From Lentzea aerocolonigenes (GTDB lineage: Bacteria > Actinomycetota > Actinomycetes > Mycobacteriales > Pseudonocardiaceae), in NCBI RefSeq assembly GCF_000955955.1, contig NZ_JYJG01000102.1:1-56035 (forward strand): 56,035 nucleotides of DNA. The letters are read 5' to 3'. Position numbers and translations under genes: made by a program. Of this stretch, positions 8,596 to 17,217 are shown piece after piece; the first letter of the stretch is position 1; each line of letters starts with the position of its first letter. The notes below the pieces were generated by a model. That model made no database searches and was not told the DNA's origin. It saw only the letters and a program-made list of their open reading frames with translations.

Positions 8596-9236
8596 TTCGC
8601 GTGGTGGTGGCCGACGACCAGCCCCTGGTCCGGATGGGCCTGCGGACCCTGATCGAGACCGAGGACGGCGTCCAGTTCGCCGGCGAGGCCGCCGACGGCC
8701 GCGAAGCCCTCTCGCTGATCCAGTCGGTCAAGCCGGACGTGGTGTTCCTCGACATCCGCATGCCCCTGATGGACGGCCTCGAAGTCCTGCGCCGTGTCTC
8801 GGCCGACGCTGCGTGCGCCGACGTTCGCATCGTCATGCTCACGACGTTCGACCTCGACGAGTACGTGTTCGAGGCGCTCAGGACCGGCGCGTCCGGCTTC
8901 CTGGTGAAGGACTCCGACCCGACCGACCTGCTGCGCGCCGTCCACGTGGTCGCCGACGGCGGGTCTTTGTTGTCCCCGTCTGTGACGCGGCGCGTGATCG
9001 ACCGGTTCGCGTCCGGCGCCTCCGCCCGGCCCGTGCCGCACCTCGACAAGCTGACAGAGCGCGAGCGGGAGATCATGCGGCACGTCGCGTCCGGCGCGTC
9101 CAACGACGAGATCGCGGCGGTGCTGGTGATCTCGCCCGCGACGGTGCGCACGCACGTGTCGCGGGCGATGGTGAAGCTGGGCGCACGCGACCGCGCCCAG
9201 CTCGTCGTGTTCGCGGTCCAGTCAGGCCTGACGTGA
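8592..9236 (+). CDS. LuxR/NarL-family response regulator
   Basis: A 214-residue regulator with a receiver domain (residues 1-120) and a LuxR helix-turn-helix (about 150-210). The phosphorylation site is Asp54 in FLDIRMP, with the acidic pair in VVVADDQ and the conserved Lys in LVKDSDP. The DNA-binding part has LTEREREIMRHVASG and ISPATVRTHVSRAM. The start overlaps the kinase stop. The 3' end overlaps the convergent DJ-1 gene by 15 bases. Its targets probably include the adjacent exporter promoter; this is inference. Confidence 0.92.
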   Translation: MIRVVVADDQPLVRMGLRTLIETEDGVQFAGEAADGREALSLIQSVKPDVVFLDIRMPLMDGLEVLRRVSADAACADVRIVMLTTFDLDEYVFEALRTGASGFLVKDSDPTDLLRAVHVVADGGSLLSPSVTRRVIDRFASGASARPVPHLDKLTEREREIMRHVASGASNDEIAAVLVISPATVRTHVSRAMVKLGARDRAQLVVFAVQSGLT

Positions 9237-9842
9237 CTCGAACGCGGCCTTGAGCCCGGCGGCGACCTCCGGCGGGATCGAGTCGTAGGAACGCGGCGGC
9301 TGCGGGTCGTACTCGATGCCCACCTGGACCGCCTGCGCCACCATCTCGCCGAACTCGGCCTCCACCAGCCGCAACGCCATGTCGATGCCCGCCGACACGC
9401 CCGCGCCCGTCACCACCTTGCCGTCGAACACGACCCGGTCCTCGGACACCTCCACGCCACGGTCCGACAAATCCGAACGCGCGGCCCAGTGCGTGGTGGC
9501 CTTCGAGACCAGTCCGGCCTCGGCCAGCAGCGTCGAGCCGGTGCACACCGAGGTCGTCCACTTCGTCGTCGGGTGCACCTCCCGCAGCCACTCGACGACG
9601 CCGCCGGAGTCCTTCAGCAGCTCCCGCCAGTGCCCGGAGCCAGGCACGACGATGATGTCGGTCGACTTCACAGCGGAGAACGTGTCGGTCGGGACGACGA
9701 CCAGCCCGTTGTCCGACTTCACCGGCTCCAGCGACGCGGCCACGAACCGCGCGGTCACGACCGGGACCGAGCCGAGGACCTCGAACGGGCCCACGAAGTC
9801 GAGAGCGGTCATGTTCGGGTAGAGCACGAACGTGGCTTCCAT
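9222..9842 (-). CDS. DJ-1/PfpI family protein
   Basis: A 206-residue single-domain DJ-1/PfpI protein of the isonitrile hydratase-like branch. The nucleophile elbow is SVCTGSTLLAEAGL with its cysteine, followed by the conserved ATTHWA. The N-terminus MEATFVLYPNMTALDFVGP aligns with the start of the GlxA-type amidotransferase domain. It lies immediately after the GlxA regulator, whose TGA shares one base with this ATG. Substrate unknown; it could be an isocyanide hydratase or a stress-related hydrolase. Confidence 0.85.
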   Translation of the reverse strand: MEATFVLYPNMTALDFVGPFEVLGSVPVVTARFVAASLEPVKSDNGLVVVPTDTFSAVKSTDIIVVPGSGHWRELLKDSGGVVEWLREVHPTTKWTTSVCTGSTLLAEAGLVSKATTHWAARSDLSDRGVEVSEDRVVFDGKVVTGAGVSAGIDMALRLVEAEFGEMVAQAVQVGIEYDPQPPRSYDSIPPEVAAGLKAAFESRQA

Positions 9843-10804
9843 CAGGCAACCCCAGTGGTCCGGAAACGGGCGCGGTAACTGCCCGGCGACACGCCGAGCA
9901 CGCGCAGGAAGGCCCGTCGCAGGGTCTCGGCCGAGCCGAAACCCGACTGGCGGGCGACGAGGTCGAGCGAGTCACCGCTCGAAGCCAGCCGGTCGGCTGC
10001 GGCCTCGACGCGGGCTCGTTCGACGTAGACAGCTGGCGAGACGCCCACGCTGCGGGAGAAGACGCGGGCGAAGTGCCGCACGCTCATCATCGCCTTGCGG
10101 GCCATCACCGGGACGGTCCACTCGCGGGTCGGGTCCGCGTGGATGTCGTCGAGCAGCGCCCGCAGCGAGTCGTCCGACACCGGCCGGGAGCGGGTGTGCA
10201 CGCTGAACTGCGACTGGCCGCCCGAACGCTGCAGGAAGACGACCAGGTACTGCGCGATCTTGCGGGCCAGGCCAGGACCGTGGTCCTGCTCGACCATGGC
10301 CAGCGCGAGGTCGATGCCCGCCGTCACGCCGGCCGACGTGGACACCTGGCCGTCGCACACGAAGATCGCGTCCGGCTCGACCTCGACACCGCGGTTCTCC
10401 AGTTCACCGGTGAACGCCCAGTGCGTGGTCGCCCGCCGCCCTTCGAGCAACCCGGCGCCGGCCAGCACCACGGCCCCTGTGCAGACCCCGGCGACCCGCC
10501 GCGACTTCAGGGCGAGCCGCCGCAGGTTGGTCGTGAGCACCGCGTCCGACGCGGCCTCGTCGTACCCCCAGCCGCCGACGACCAGCAGCGTGTCGATCTC
10601 GCGGTCGAGCGTGCGCAGGTCCGCCCCCGCCTCGATCCGCACCCCCGCCGTCGCGGTGAACGGGCCACCCCCGAGTGTGGCCAGCGTGACCCGGTACCGG
10701 TCGCCCCCGTAGTTCGCTGCCTGGAACACCTCGATCGGTCCCGCCAGGTCCAGCAGCGCCGTGCGGTCGTAACCGACCACGACTATTTCCCTCAGATTCC
10801 CCAC
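9842..10804 (-). CDS. GlxA-family AraC-type transcriptional regulator
   Basis: A 320-residue regulator. Residues 1 to about 190 form a DJ-1/PfpI-like domain that keeps CTGAVVLAGAGLL and ATTHWAF. Residues about 215-315 form an AraC DNA-binding domain with SVRHFARVFSRSVGVSPA and FGSAETLRRAFLRVLGVSP. GTG at 10804 is used as the start; the GGAGG is very close to it, and a GTG a few codons downstream (preceded by AGGGAAA) is an alternative. It is coupled to the DJ-1 gene, which shares its N-terminal fold, so the pair probably arose by duplication and the regulator may control the enzyme. Confidence 0.85.
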   Translation of the reverse strand: MGNLREIVVVGYDRTALLDLAGPIEVFQAANYGGDRYRVTLATLGGGPFTATAGVRIEAGADLRTLDREIDTLLVVGGWGYDEAASDAVLTTNLRRLALKSRRVAGVCTGAVVLAGAGLLEGRRATTHWAFTGELENRGVEVEPDAIFVCDGQVSTSAGVTAGIDLALAMVEQDHGPGLARKIAQYLVVFLQRSGGQSQFSVHTRSRPVSDDSLRALLDDIHADPTREWTVPVMARKAMMSVRHFARVFSRSVGVSPAVYVERARVEAAADRLASSGDSLDLVARQSGFGSAETLRRAFLRVLGVSPGSYRARFRTTGVA

Positions 10805-10885
10805 ACCTCCACTTTCCTCATCAGCGGTAGTGGCGGCAACGCCATATCTGCCTCGCATTCGGCCAGCTCGGTAGGATTGCGCGCG

Positions 10886-11884
10886 ATGCGACGAGTCCTG
10901 CCCCTCGCGGTGATCGGTTTGCTCGCGATCCTGCTGATCGTGAGCGACCACCCGTTCCCGCCGCCCTCCGACCCCGATCGCGAGTCCAGGACCGCGGTCG
11001 TGGCCCTCGGCGACAGCACGATGTCCGGTGAGGGCGCGGGAAACTACGAGCCCGGCACCAACGGCGAGGACGGCGGCAACTGGTGCCACCGGTCGGCCGC
11101 GGCGTCGATCATGAAGGCCCAGATCCAGGCCGACCGGAAGATCAACCTGGCGTGCTCGGGCGCGAACTCCGACAAGCTGCGCAACGACCAGCTGCCGCAG
11201 CTGCGCAAGATCGCCGGGTCGGACCGGGTCACCGCGATCGTCGTGGCCATCGGCGCGAACGACGACCCGCACTTCGCCGAGGTCCTCAACAAGTGCTTCG
11301 AGGCATGGGGCAAGCGCAACGACTGCACGTCATCGGTGGCGGCGGAGTGGTCGAAGCGCGTGCGGCGGATGGTCCCCAAGGTCGAGAACACGCTCAACGC
11401 CATCCGCCAGACCATGCGCGACTCCGGCTACCCCGACGCCGGCTACCAGCTGGTCGTCCAGTCCTACGCGGCGCCGGTCTCGCCGAAGATGCCGCGCTCG
11501 CTGCAGAACCTGTCCGGCTGCCCGTTGCGCACCTCCGACCTGGAGTGGGTCGTCGACGAGGCGGTGCCGGAGCTGTCGAACGGCCTGCGCACGGCCGCGC
11601 AGAAGGTCAACGCGCGGTTCCTGGACCTCTCGCGCGCCGGCGAGGGCCACGAGGCGTGCGTGAGCAAGCCGCAGAACGAGTGGTTCACGCGCCTGACGGT
11701 CGACTGGGAAGGCCTGAAGAACGAGAAGCGCGCACCGCACGCGTTGCAGGAGTCCTTCCACCCCAACGCTCTCGGGCACGAGCAGATCGGCCGCTGCCTC
11801 ACCGAGTTCCTGGCGACCGACAAGCGCGACGGCACGTGCCTGCCCAGGCTCGACGGCGCGCTGGGCCTCACGACCGAGGGCTGA
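10886..11884 (+). CDS. secreted SGNH/GDSL hydrolase
   Basis: A 332-residue hydrolase with an N-terminal signal or anchor (RRVLPLAVIGLLAILLIVSD). Block I is ALGDSTMSGEGAGNY with the catalytic serine, block III is AIGANDDPHF, and the His block is SFHPNALGHEQIG near the C-terminus. Conserved cysteines suggest an extracytoplasmic enzyme. ATG at 10886 has AGGA nine bases upstream. It may deacylate a lipid or a surface sugar; the substrate is not known. The 3' end overlaps the convergent esterase gene by 17 bases. Confidence 0.87.
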   Translation: MRRVLPLAVIGLLAILLIVSDHPFPPPSDPDRESRTAVVALGDSTMSGEGAGNYEPGTNGEDGGNWCHRSAAASIMKAQIQADRKINLACSGANSDKLRNDQLPQLRKIAGSDRVTAIVVAIGANDDPHFAEVLNKCFEAWGKRNDCTSSVAAEWSKRVRRMVPKVENTLNAIRQTMRDSGYPDAGYQLVVQSYAAPVSPKMPRSLQNLSGCPLRTSDLEWVVDEAVPELSNGLRTAAQKVNARFLDLSRAGEGHEACVSKPQNEWFTRLTVDWEGLKNEKRAPHALQESFHPNALGHEQIGRCLTEFLATDKRDGTCLPRLDGALGLTTEG

Positions 11885-12734
11885 CCCAGCGCCGCACCTC
11901 CGCGAGCGGCCAGCCCGGATCACCGTTGCGGGCGAAGGAAGCCCACGCCGCGGCGATGTCACCGCGGAACATCGACGGCACGTCCGCGCCGTGATGCGCG
12001 GGCGGCCCGGCGTAGATCGACCGGAATGCCCGCCCGTGCTCGTCCGCGAGCCGCGCAGTGGGCCGCTGGAACAGGTCAGCGTCCTCGTCGGCCGTGTGGC
12101 ACACCAGCAGATCCACGTCGTACGGCCCTTCCAACGGCGACCGCGGCAGCGTCCAGCCATCCACGATCGGCTGGTACAGCACGACATCCGGCTCAGCAGC
12201 CCGTTGCACCGCGACAGCTTCGTCAGGCGTGAAGAACCGCCCGGCCAGGCTGTGCGCGATCGCCTTGTGGAACAAGCCTTTCGCGGAAGGCATCACCATC
12301 AGCGACGCCACGGTCTGCGCACCCGACGACTGCCCGGCCACCGTGACGTTGCCCGGATCCCCGCCGTAGCGCACGATGTTCCGCTGAACCCACCTCAACG
12401 CCGACACGACGTCCAGCAGCCCGCGATTGTGCGGAAACCCTTCCAGTGCACCGTATCCGTCGACCGCGAGCCGGTAGTTGCAGCTGACGAACACCACCCC
12501 GTGCGAGGCCAGCACATCGCCCGCGTACTCGGGTTGCGAGGACGAGCCAACGGTGTTCGCACCACCGTGCACCCACAACAACACCGGCGCGTCAGCGTCC
12601 ACTGTGGACCACACGTTCAAGGTGTGCGGGTCCCCGAACGCGCCGGCCGGCTCGCCGTCGCAGTCCACCGGTGGGTGGAGGCGCAGCGAGCCGACCGCGG
12701 GTTCGGCGTAACGGATGCCCAGGTGGGGGCTCAA
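11868..12734 (-). CDS. compact carboxylesterase type B family protein
   Basis: A 288-residue alpha/beta hydrolase of the carboxylesterase B family, which is normally near 500 residues. It begins directly at the family motif LGIRYAEPAVGSLR, keeps the oxyanion loop VLLWVHGGAN and the nucleophile elbow GQSSGA, and then is missing much of the usual C-terminal half. The only usable start is a TTG at 12734 overlapping the upstream TGA. No signal peptide is present, unlike the full-length esterase at 37977. It is either a reduced cytoplasmic esterase or a decayed gene. Confidence 0.7.
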   Translation of the reverse strand: MSPHLGIRYAEPAVGSLRLHPPVDCDGEPAGAFGDPHTLNVWSTVDADAPVLLWVHGGANTVGSSSQPEYAGDVLASHGVVFVSCNYRLAVDGYGALEGFPHNRGLLDVVSALRWVQRNIVRYGGDPGNVTVAGQSSGAQTVASLMVMPSAKGLFHKAIAHSLAGRFFTPDEAVAVQRAAEPDVVLYQPIVDGWTLPRSPLEGPYDVDLLVCHTADEDADLFQRPTARLADEHGRAFRSIYAGPPAHHGADVPSMFRGDIAAAWASFARNGDPGWPLAEVRRWVSPRS

Positions 12735-15184
12735 GCCTCCACCGGAACCGGGACCGACGGCAGCACCCGCAGGTTCGCCGCCGCCCGTTCGAGCTGCGAG
12801 AGAACACTCGGACGCATCGAGGCGATCTCCTGGTCCGCCGCGGCGCCGGCGATCTCCTGCATCAGCACCTGCTGCGGGTGATCACCCTCGGCGTCGGCGA
12901 CCGCCAGCACGCGGAAAGCCGTGCCGGGCGGGAAGACCACACGTTCCTCGGTGGCCACGGCGACGCGGTCCGCCACCTCGACCCGGCGGCCGGTGACCGA
13001 CCACAGCAGGTACTCGGTGGCGCCCTCGACGCGCTGCGCCGGGTTCGCGATGGCGTCGAGCAGACCGTGCTCCACCAGCACGTCGCCGCTGCGGTAGCGA
13101 CGCGGACCGGTCGGGCCGCTCTGCCCCCACACCACCGCCACGCCGGTGTGCAGCGGCAGGCGGTTCAGGCCTGACACGATGCACGCGACGTACGGGCGCA
13201 GGCGGCCGAGCCGGCCCATGCGCAGCGTTTCGACGACCATGTCCTCGTCCTGCGACACGCACGCCAGCAGCGCCGTCAGGTCGGTGACCATGGCCTCGAA
13301 CGCGGCCGGATCCTCCTCGGCGTCCGGGCGCTGAGCCAGCAGCCTGCACACGGTCGCCGCGTGCACGCCGTAACGCTCGCCCAGAGCGCGCCGGACGGCG
13401 TCACGCTCCAGATCCGAGCTGTTGTGGTCCGGCAGCACCGTCTCGCGCTCACCGTTGCTCTGGGCCGGGAGCTCCCACGACGCCAGCGGCTGGCTCGGCA
13501 GCGGACCGTCGACCCGGAACCGGACAGCGGCCGCGTCCGGGTCGTCCGACGGGAACGCTGCCTCTTCGGCATCGGCCACGACCTGGGCCGACACCGAGAC
13601 GGTCGCGGTCTCGGACGGCGGCAGCTGCACGTAGGCGGGCTCGGGCTCGGCCGGGATGTTCGCGGCGAAGAGGCCCGTGCCGTTGCCCGGCGAGTCGCGG
13701 TTCGACAACGCCTGGGCGGCAGCACCCAGCGCGGCCCCGATCGTCGAGGCGTTGTTCTGCGTGCCGAACGTGGGCTGAGGGGCCTCGGCCACGGCGTGCG
13801 CGGGCGCGGCGTGCTGCGCGACAGGCGCGGTGGGAGGCGGCGGTGGCGGTGGTGGCGACACCTTGGCGTCGCAGAACACGACCCGCAGCAGCTTCCGGAC
13901 CTCGGGCTCAAGGCGTTCCACGAGAGCGGCACCGTGCACCGCGACCGCACCGGGCGTGGTGCGCCCCGGCGTGCCCACGGTCAGACGCGCCCACTCCGGG
14001 TCAACGGGCTGAGAACGCACGTCGGCCGCGTTGTACGGCTCGTCGTGCTCACGCACCCACAGACCGGACGGCACGACCTCGAGCACAACGCCGTCGCCGA
14101 GGGAGAACACGCCGGGCTCGACCTCGGTCAGTCCCTGCACCGGCGCGCGGTACCCGGACACGACCGGCACCGGCTCGTGCGGCGAGCACATCACCTCGGT
14201 CACGAACGGCCGCCACGTCTGCTGCCCGCGCGGGTCGACCGCGACCACCGCGGGTCCGCCCGAGCGCAGGTTGCCGACCGGCAGACCGGTGAACATCGCG
14301 ATCGGCTCGCCGAGCTGGTCCGCGACCAGGCGTCCGAGCGCGGTGTCGATGCCGTACGGGACGAGCCGCACGCGCGAGCGAGCCGCCTGGGGCAGCGCGG
14401 TCAGCAGCCGGCACACCTCGTCGGTCGGGATCGCCGACTGACCGGGCCCGCCGACCACGACGGTCAGCACGTTGTCACGGCACGGCAGCGCCACGATCGG
14501 GCGCGCGTCCTGTGCGGCCGGGTCGAACGGCGGCTGCTGAGCACGCAGCCACAGACCGGCCGGAATGGGCTCCGAGATGCCGATCTCGCCCGTCGGCCAC
14601 GGCGAGTTCGGGTCCATCGCCTCCCACTGCGGCACCGGGAACCGGCGGCCGAACGGCATCGGCGACGCGTTCGGCTGGAACCGCACCCAGCTGCCGTAGC
14701 CCTGGGTGCCGACGACGAACGCCGCGCCGGGCACGGTGGTCAGCACGCCGTCCGGCGCCACGACCTCGGACTGCAGCTGCTCGGCGAGCCACTGCGCCGG
14801 TGCGGTAGGCCGCATGGTGCCCGCGTGCGACACCGCGAGCCTGATTGGCCCGCGGCCGCCGAGCGCGGTCACGACGTGCGGCCAGAAAGTGCTCTGGTCG
14901 CCGCTCGGGAAGTCGACCACGACCACGGTGCGGCCTCGGTCGACCGGCAGGGTGCGGGCGAGGCCGGACGCGGCCTGGCTGGGCCCTTCCGGTGCGGATA
15001 CAACGAGCGTCGCGCCGACGAAGTTCGCCGCGAAGGGCGTCCTCTGCGGCAAGGGCTCCGGCGGCGGCGCTGCTGCCGGGGGCTGCTCGACGGGGTACAG
15101 ATCCGTGTTCATAGCCGGGTTGTGCGCTACGGACGCCTGGGTCTGTGTCTTTTGGTCGCCATGGGCGGCGGCACGTCGGCCCAT
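12731..15184 (-). CDS. large protein with duplicated N-terminal domain and degenerate ART-like C-terminus
   Basis: An 817-residue protein with no signal peptide. Residues about 80-400 hold two diverged copies of one domain: GLWLRAQQPPFDPAAQD in the first aligns with GLWVREHDEPYNAADVR in the second. A proline run (about residue 450) and an Ala/Pro-rich linker follow. The last 150 residues resemble an ADP-ribosyltransferase fold, with YLLWSVTGRRVE in place of the STS strand and EERVVFPPGTAFRVL in place of the ExE turn. The usual arginine of the first strand is not evident (VVWGQSG). Start: ATG at 15184 is favoured by GGAGGTGATC at 15194-15203; ATG 15112 and GTG 15199 are alternatives. Exact function unknown. 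Confidence 0.78.
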   Translation of the reverse strand: MGRRAAAHGDQKTQTQASVAHNPAMNTDLYPVEQPPAAAPPPEPLPQRTPFAANFVGATLVVSAPEGPSQAASGLARTLPVDRGRTVVVVDFPSGDQSTFWPHVVTALGGRGPIRLAVSHAGTMRPTAPAQWLAEQLQSEVVAPDGVLTTVPGAAFVVGTQGYGSWVRFQPNASPMPFGRRFPVPQWEAMDPNSPWPTGEIGISEPIPAGLWLRAQQPPFDPAAQDARPIVALPCRDNVLTVVVGGPGQSAIPTDEVCRLLTALPQAARSRVRLVPYGIDTALGRLVADQLGEPIAMFTGLPVGNLRSGGPAVVAVDPRGQQTWRPFVTEVMCSPHEPVPVVSGYRAPVQGLTEVEPGVFSLGDGVVLEVVPSGLWVREHDEPYNAADVRSQPVDPEWARLTVGTPGRTTPGAVAVHGAALVERLEPEVRKLLRVVFCDAKVSPPPPPPPPTAPVAQHAAPAHAVAEAPQPTFGTQNNASTIGAALGAAAQALSNRDSPGNGTGLFAANIPAEPEPAYVQLPPSETATVSVSAQVVADAEEAAFPSDDPDAAAVRFRVDGPLPSQPLASWELPAQSNGERETVLPDHNSSDLERDAVRRALGERYGVHAATVCRLLAQRPDAEEDPAAFEAMVTDLTALLACVSQDEDMVVETLRMGRLGRLRPYVACIVSGLNRLPLHTGVAVVWGQSGPTGPRRYRSGDVLVEHGLLDAIANPAQRVEGATEYLLWSVTGRRVEVADRVAVATEERVVFPPGTAFRVLAVADAEGDHPQQVLMQEIAGAAADQEIASMRPSVLSQLERAAANLRVLPSVPVPVEA

Positions 15185-15303
15185 CAAGCGCCTGATCACC
15201 TCCGTGCCATCCCGTTCACTCGCCCTTTCGGCTTAATCGGGCAACGGTCGTGCACGCTACCAAGACGCAGCGCACACCCGTCACCCAGTCGGGTTATTTG
15301 ATC

Positions 15304-15972
15304 TCATCCGATCGAGACCCACACGGCGCGCGCTCGTCCGCACACTCCGTGAGGCCCGATGATGGCTGACGCCGAGTAAGCCTTGCGTCCGTCCCGGCCA
15401 AGTTCCCACGCGATGAGCACGTGGTCCACGCCCAGTTCCACCGGCTGCTCCACTTGGGCGACAAAAGTGCCCAGCACGAACGCCGGACCGCCGTCAGGGG
15501 CCACTGGCTGCGCCGACGGGCAGTCCAGCGCCGCCCAGACGATCTCCGGCAGCACGTGCACACCGTCGTTGGGCAGCAGGTCGCTCGGCCGCCACACGCC
15601 GGCCCACTCAGGTCGCCCGTCCAGCGGGCCGAGCAGCGCGGCGATGCCGTCCTCACGACCTGGACCGCACCCGAAACACGTCGGGAACGGGTGCTTCTCG
15701 CGCCACGGCACCTTCGCGGCGGCCTTGCGGGCCTCGTCGAGCGTCGGCACGGCGGGAACTTCGAGGTCGAGCGCGGCGGGCTCGGCGGACGCGATCACGG
15801 TGTCGCCGTCGAGCAGGTCGCCGCCGCGGACCTCCATCTCGCGGTCGAGCGGCACGGGCTTGCGCAAACGGACACTGACCGTCCGCGCGTCGACGTGCGC
15901 GGCCAGCAGACCTGCGGAGTAACCGCCGTTGCCCATCCCGGGCGGCCCGTTGAACCTGCTCTCGACCTTCAC
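15304..15972 (-). CDS. hotdog-fold-like (thioesterase family) protein
   Basis: A 222-residue protein. The start of the fold, RFNGPPGMGNGGYSAGLLA (residues 6-24), resembles the first helix of hotdog thioesterases, and the C-terminal half has a second region around LVIAWELG-like strands. A CxxC-like FPTCFGCGPGRED in the middle could bind a metal. GTG at 15972 overlaps the stop of the SEC-C gene (GTGA), which decides the start. A double-hotdog acyl-CoA thioesterase is the best guess, inferred from the N-terminal motif only. Confidence 0.65.
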   Translation of the reverse strand: MKVESRFNGPPGMGNGGYSAGLLAAHVDARTVSVRLRKPVPLDREMEVRGGDLLDGDTVIASAEPAALDLEVPAVPTLDEARKAAAKVPWREKHPFPTCFGCGPGREDGIAALLGPLDGRPEWAGVWRPSDLLPNDGVHVLPEIVWAALDCPSAQPVAPDGGPAFVLGTFVAQVEQPVELGVDHVLIAWELGRDGRKAYSASAIIGPHGVCGRARAVWVSIG

Positions 15973-16340
15973 AGCGCCTCCGCGTAGACCCACTGGCCGT
16001 TCTCCCGGACGAACCGGCTCCGCTCGTGCACGACACCGCCGACGTAGTGCGCGCGGAACTCGACGACGCCCTCGTTCTGCAGCAGTCCGCCGTTTTCCGT
16101 TGACAGAATTTCGAGCTTCAACCAGCGGTCGGTCGCGTCGATCCCGGCGCTCGCGGGGCGGTGTTTCGCGGCCCACGTGCGCAGCAGGTAGTCCTCATCG
16201 GACACGGCGAAAGCGCTGTAGCGCGACCGCATCAGCTGCTCGGCGGTGGCCGCGGTGCGGGCCCCGGAGTGCAGCGCACCGCAACAGTCCACATAGGACT
16301 GACCGGTGCCGCAGGGGCACAGTTTGTTGTTCACGTCCAC
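15969..16340 (-). CDS. YchJ family (UPF0225) SEC-C motif protein
   Basis: About 123 residues. The N-terminal SEC-C type zinc motif reads CPCGTGQSYVDCCG, followed by the YchJ core (AEQLMRSRYSAFAV, DYLLRTWA) and the C-terminal RFVRENGQWVYAEA. The size fits the UPF0225 family. GTG at 16340, with AGG six bases upstream, gives the family's usual short lead before the zinc motif; an ATG at 16382 would add 14 residues. Biochemical role unknown. It is coupled to the hotdog-like gene. Confidence 0.85.
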   Translation of the reverse strand: MDVNNKLCPCGTGQSYVDCCGALHSGARTAATAEQLMRSRYSAFAVSDEDYLLRTWAAKHRPASAGIDATDRWLKLEILSTENGGLLQNEGVVEFRAHYVGGVVHERSRFVRENGQWVYAEAL

Positions 16341-16430
16341 ATTGTGCCTGGTGAACCCGTTAGAACCGATGCCGCACCTCATACGTACCCCTTGTCAAGA
16401 CTGACTCGCGGGAGGCAGAGGAGACGGCAA

Positions 16431-16982
16431 GTGAGTGTCGAGAGCAGGACAGAGCTCGTACCGCTGCGCACGTGGTTCGGGCTGCGGTGGCGCGGCTACG
16501 ACCGCGACGAGGTGGACGACTACGTCGCCGAGCTGGAGGCCGAGCTTCGCCTGGTCACCGCCGACCGGGACGCGTCAGAAGCCAGGGCCGACGCCCTGGC
16601 CAGCAGGTTGATGTCCGTTCAGGAGGAGAACGCGGGGCTGCAGGACGGCCTGCACCGCATCTGCCTCACCCCCATCGACCCGAAGGGCCTGCCGGAACGG
16701 CTCGCCCGCATGGTCGCGCTGGCCGAGGAAGAACGCCGGGAAGTCATCAGGGACGCGCAGCTGAAAGCACTGATGATCGTCGGCGAGGCAGAACAGCGCG
16801 CCCGCAATCTGGACCAGGAGGCCGCGGCCAAGCGCGAGGAGATTCGCGAGGACTTCCGGCTCGCCATGTCGGCACGCCGGGCAGAAGCCATGCGAGCCCT
16901 GGCAGAATTGCGAAATGTCGCCATCGACGAGGCGGAGCGCATTATCGCCGAGGCGAAGGTGCACGGCGCAAGAATCGACTGA
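16431..16982 (+). CDS. DivIVA-domain coiled-coil protein
   Basis: A 183-residue protein with the DivIVA N-terminal motif WRGYDRDEVDDYVAELE at residues 20-36, followed by a long charged coiled coil to the end (heptads through RLMSVQEENAGL and AERIIAEAKVHG). DivIVA-domain proteins bind curved membrane and organise polar growth and septation in actinomycetes. This one lacks the long C-terminus of true Wag31/DivIVA, so it is more likely an accessory member. GTG at 16431 has GAGGAG about seven bases upstream. A strong hairpin terminator follows at 17106-17144. Confidence 0.82.
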   Translation: MSVESRTELVPLRTWFGLRWRGYDRDEVDDYVAELEAELRLVTADRDASEARADALASRLMSVQEENAGLQDGLHRICLTPIDPKGLPERLARMVALAEEERREVIRDAQLKALMIVGEAEQRARNLDQEAAAKREEIREDFRLAMSARRAEAMRALAELRNVAIDEAERIIAEAKVHGARID

Positions 16983-17105
16983 AGAACATGCACCCGTCGT
17001 GCACACGCACCTGCCTCGACCTCAGCACGCCGGCGTTCGCCAGGCTCGGCAACACGGATCTGGGCGTTATCGAGCCCGCAAAAGGTCGTTTGAACCCATT
17101 TTCGA

Positions 17106-17144
17106 AAGCCGGGCGGAGATATCCGAAGAACCTCCGCCCGGCTT
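17106..17144. terminator. hairpin terminator after the DivIVA-like gene
   Basis: Arms AAGCCGGGCGGAG (17106-17118) and CTCCGCCCGGCTT (17132-17144) are perfectly complementary over 13 bases around a 13-base loop. A pyrimidine-rich, AT-rich stretch follows. The other bases between 16983 and 17217 hold no convincing gene; a possible ATG at 16988 opens a frame with poor codon pattern. Confidence 0.8.
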
Positions 17145-17217
17145 CACCTATTAAATCCCCCTATTCCCCCGCGAAGGCTATTGCGGTCCATTGGCGTGAA
17201 ATGTTTCCATTTCGCGC

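Noticed and set aside
15191..15205. Plus-strand GATCACCTCC resembling the 3' end of 16S rRNA
   Set aside because: It is the complement of a strong ribosome site (GGAGGTGATC) for the minus-strand gene starting at 15184; no rRNA sequence surrounds it.
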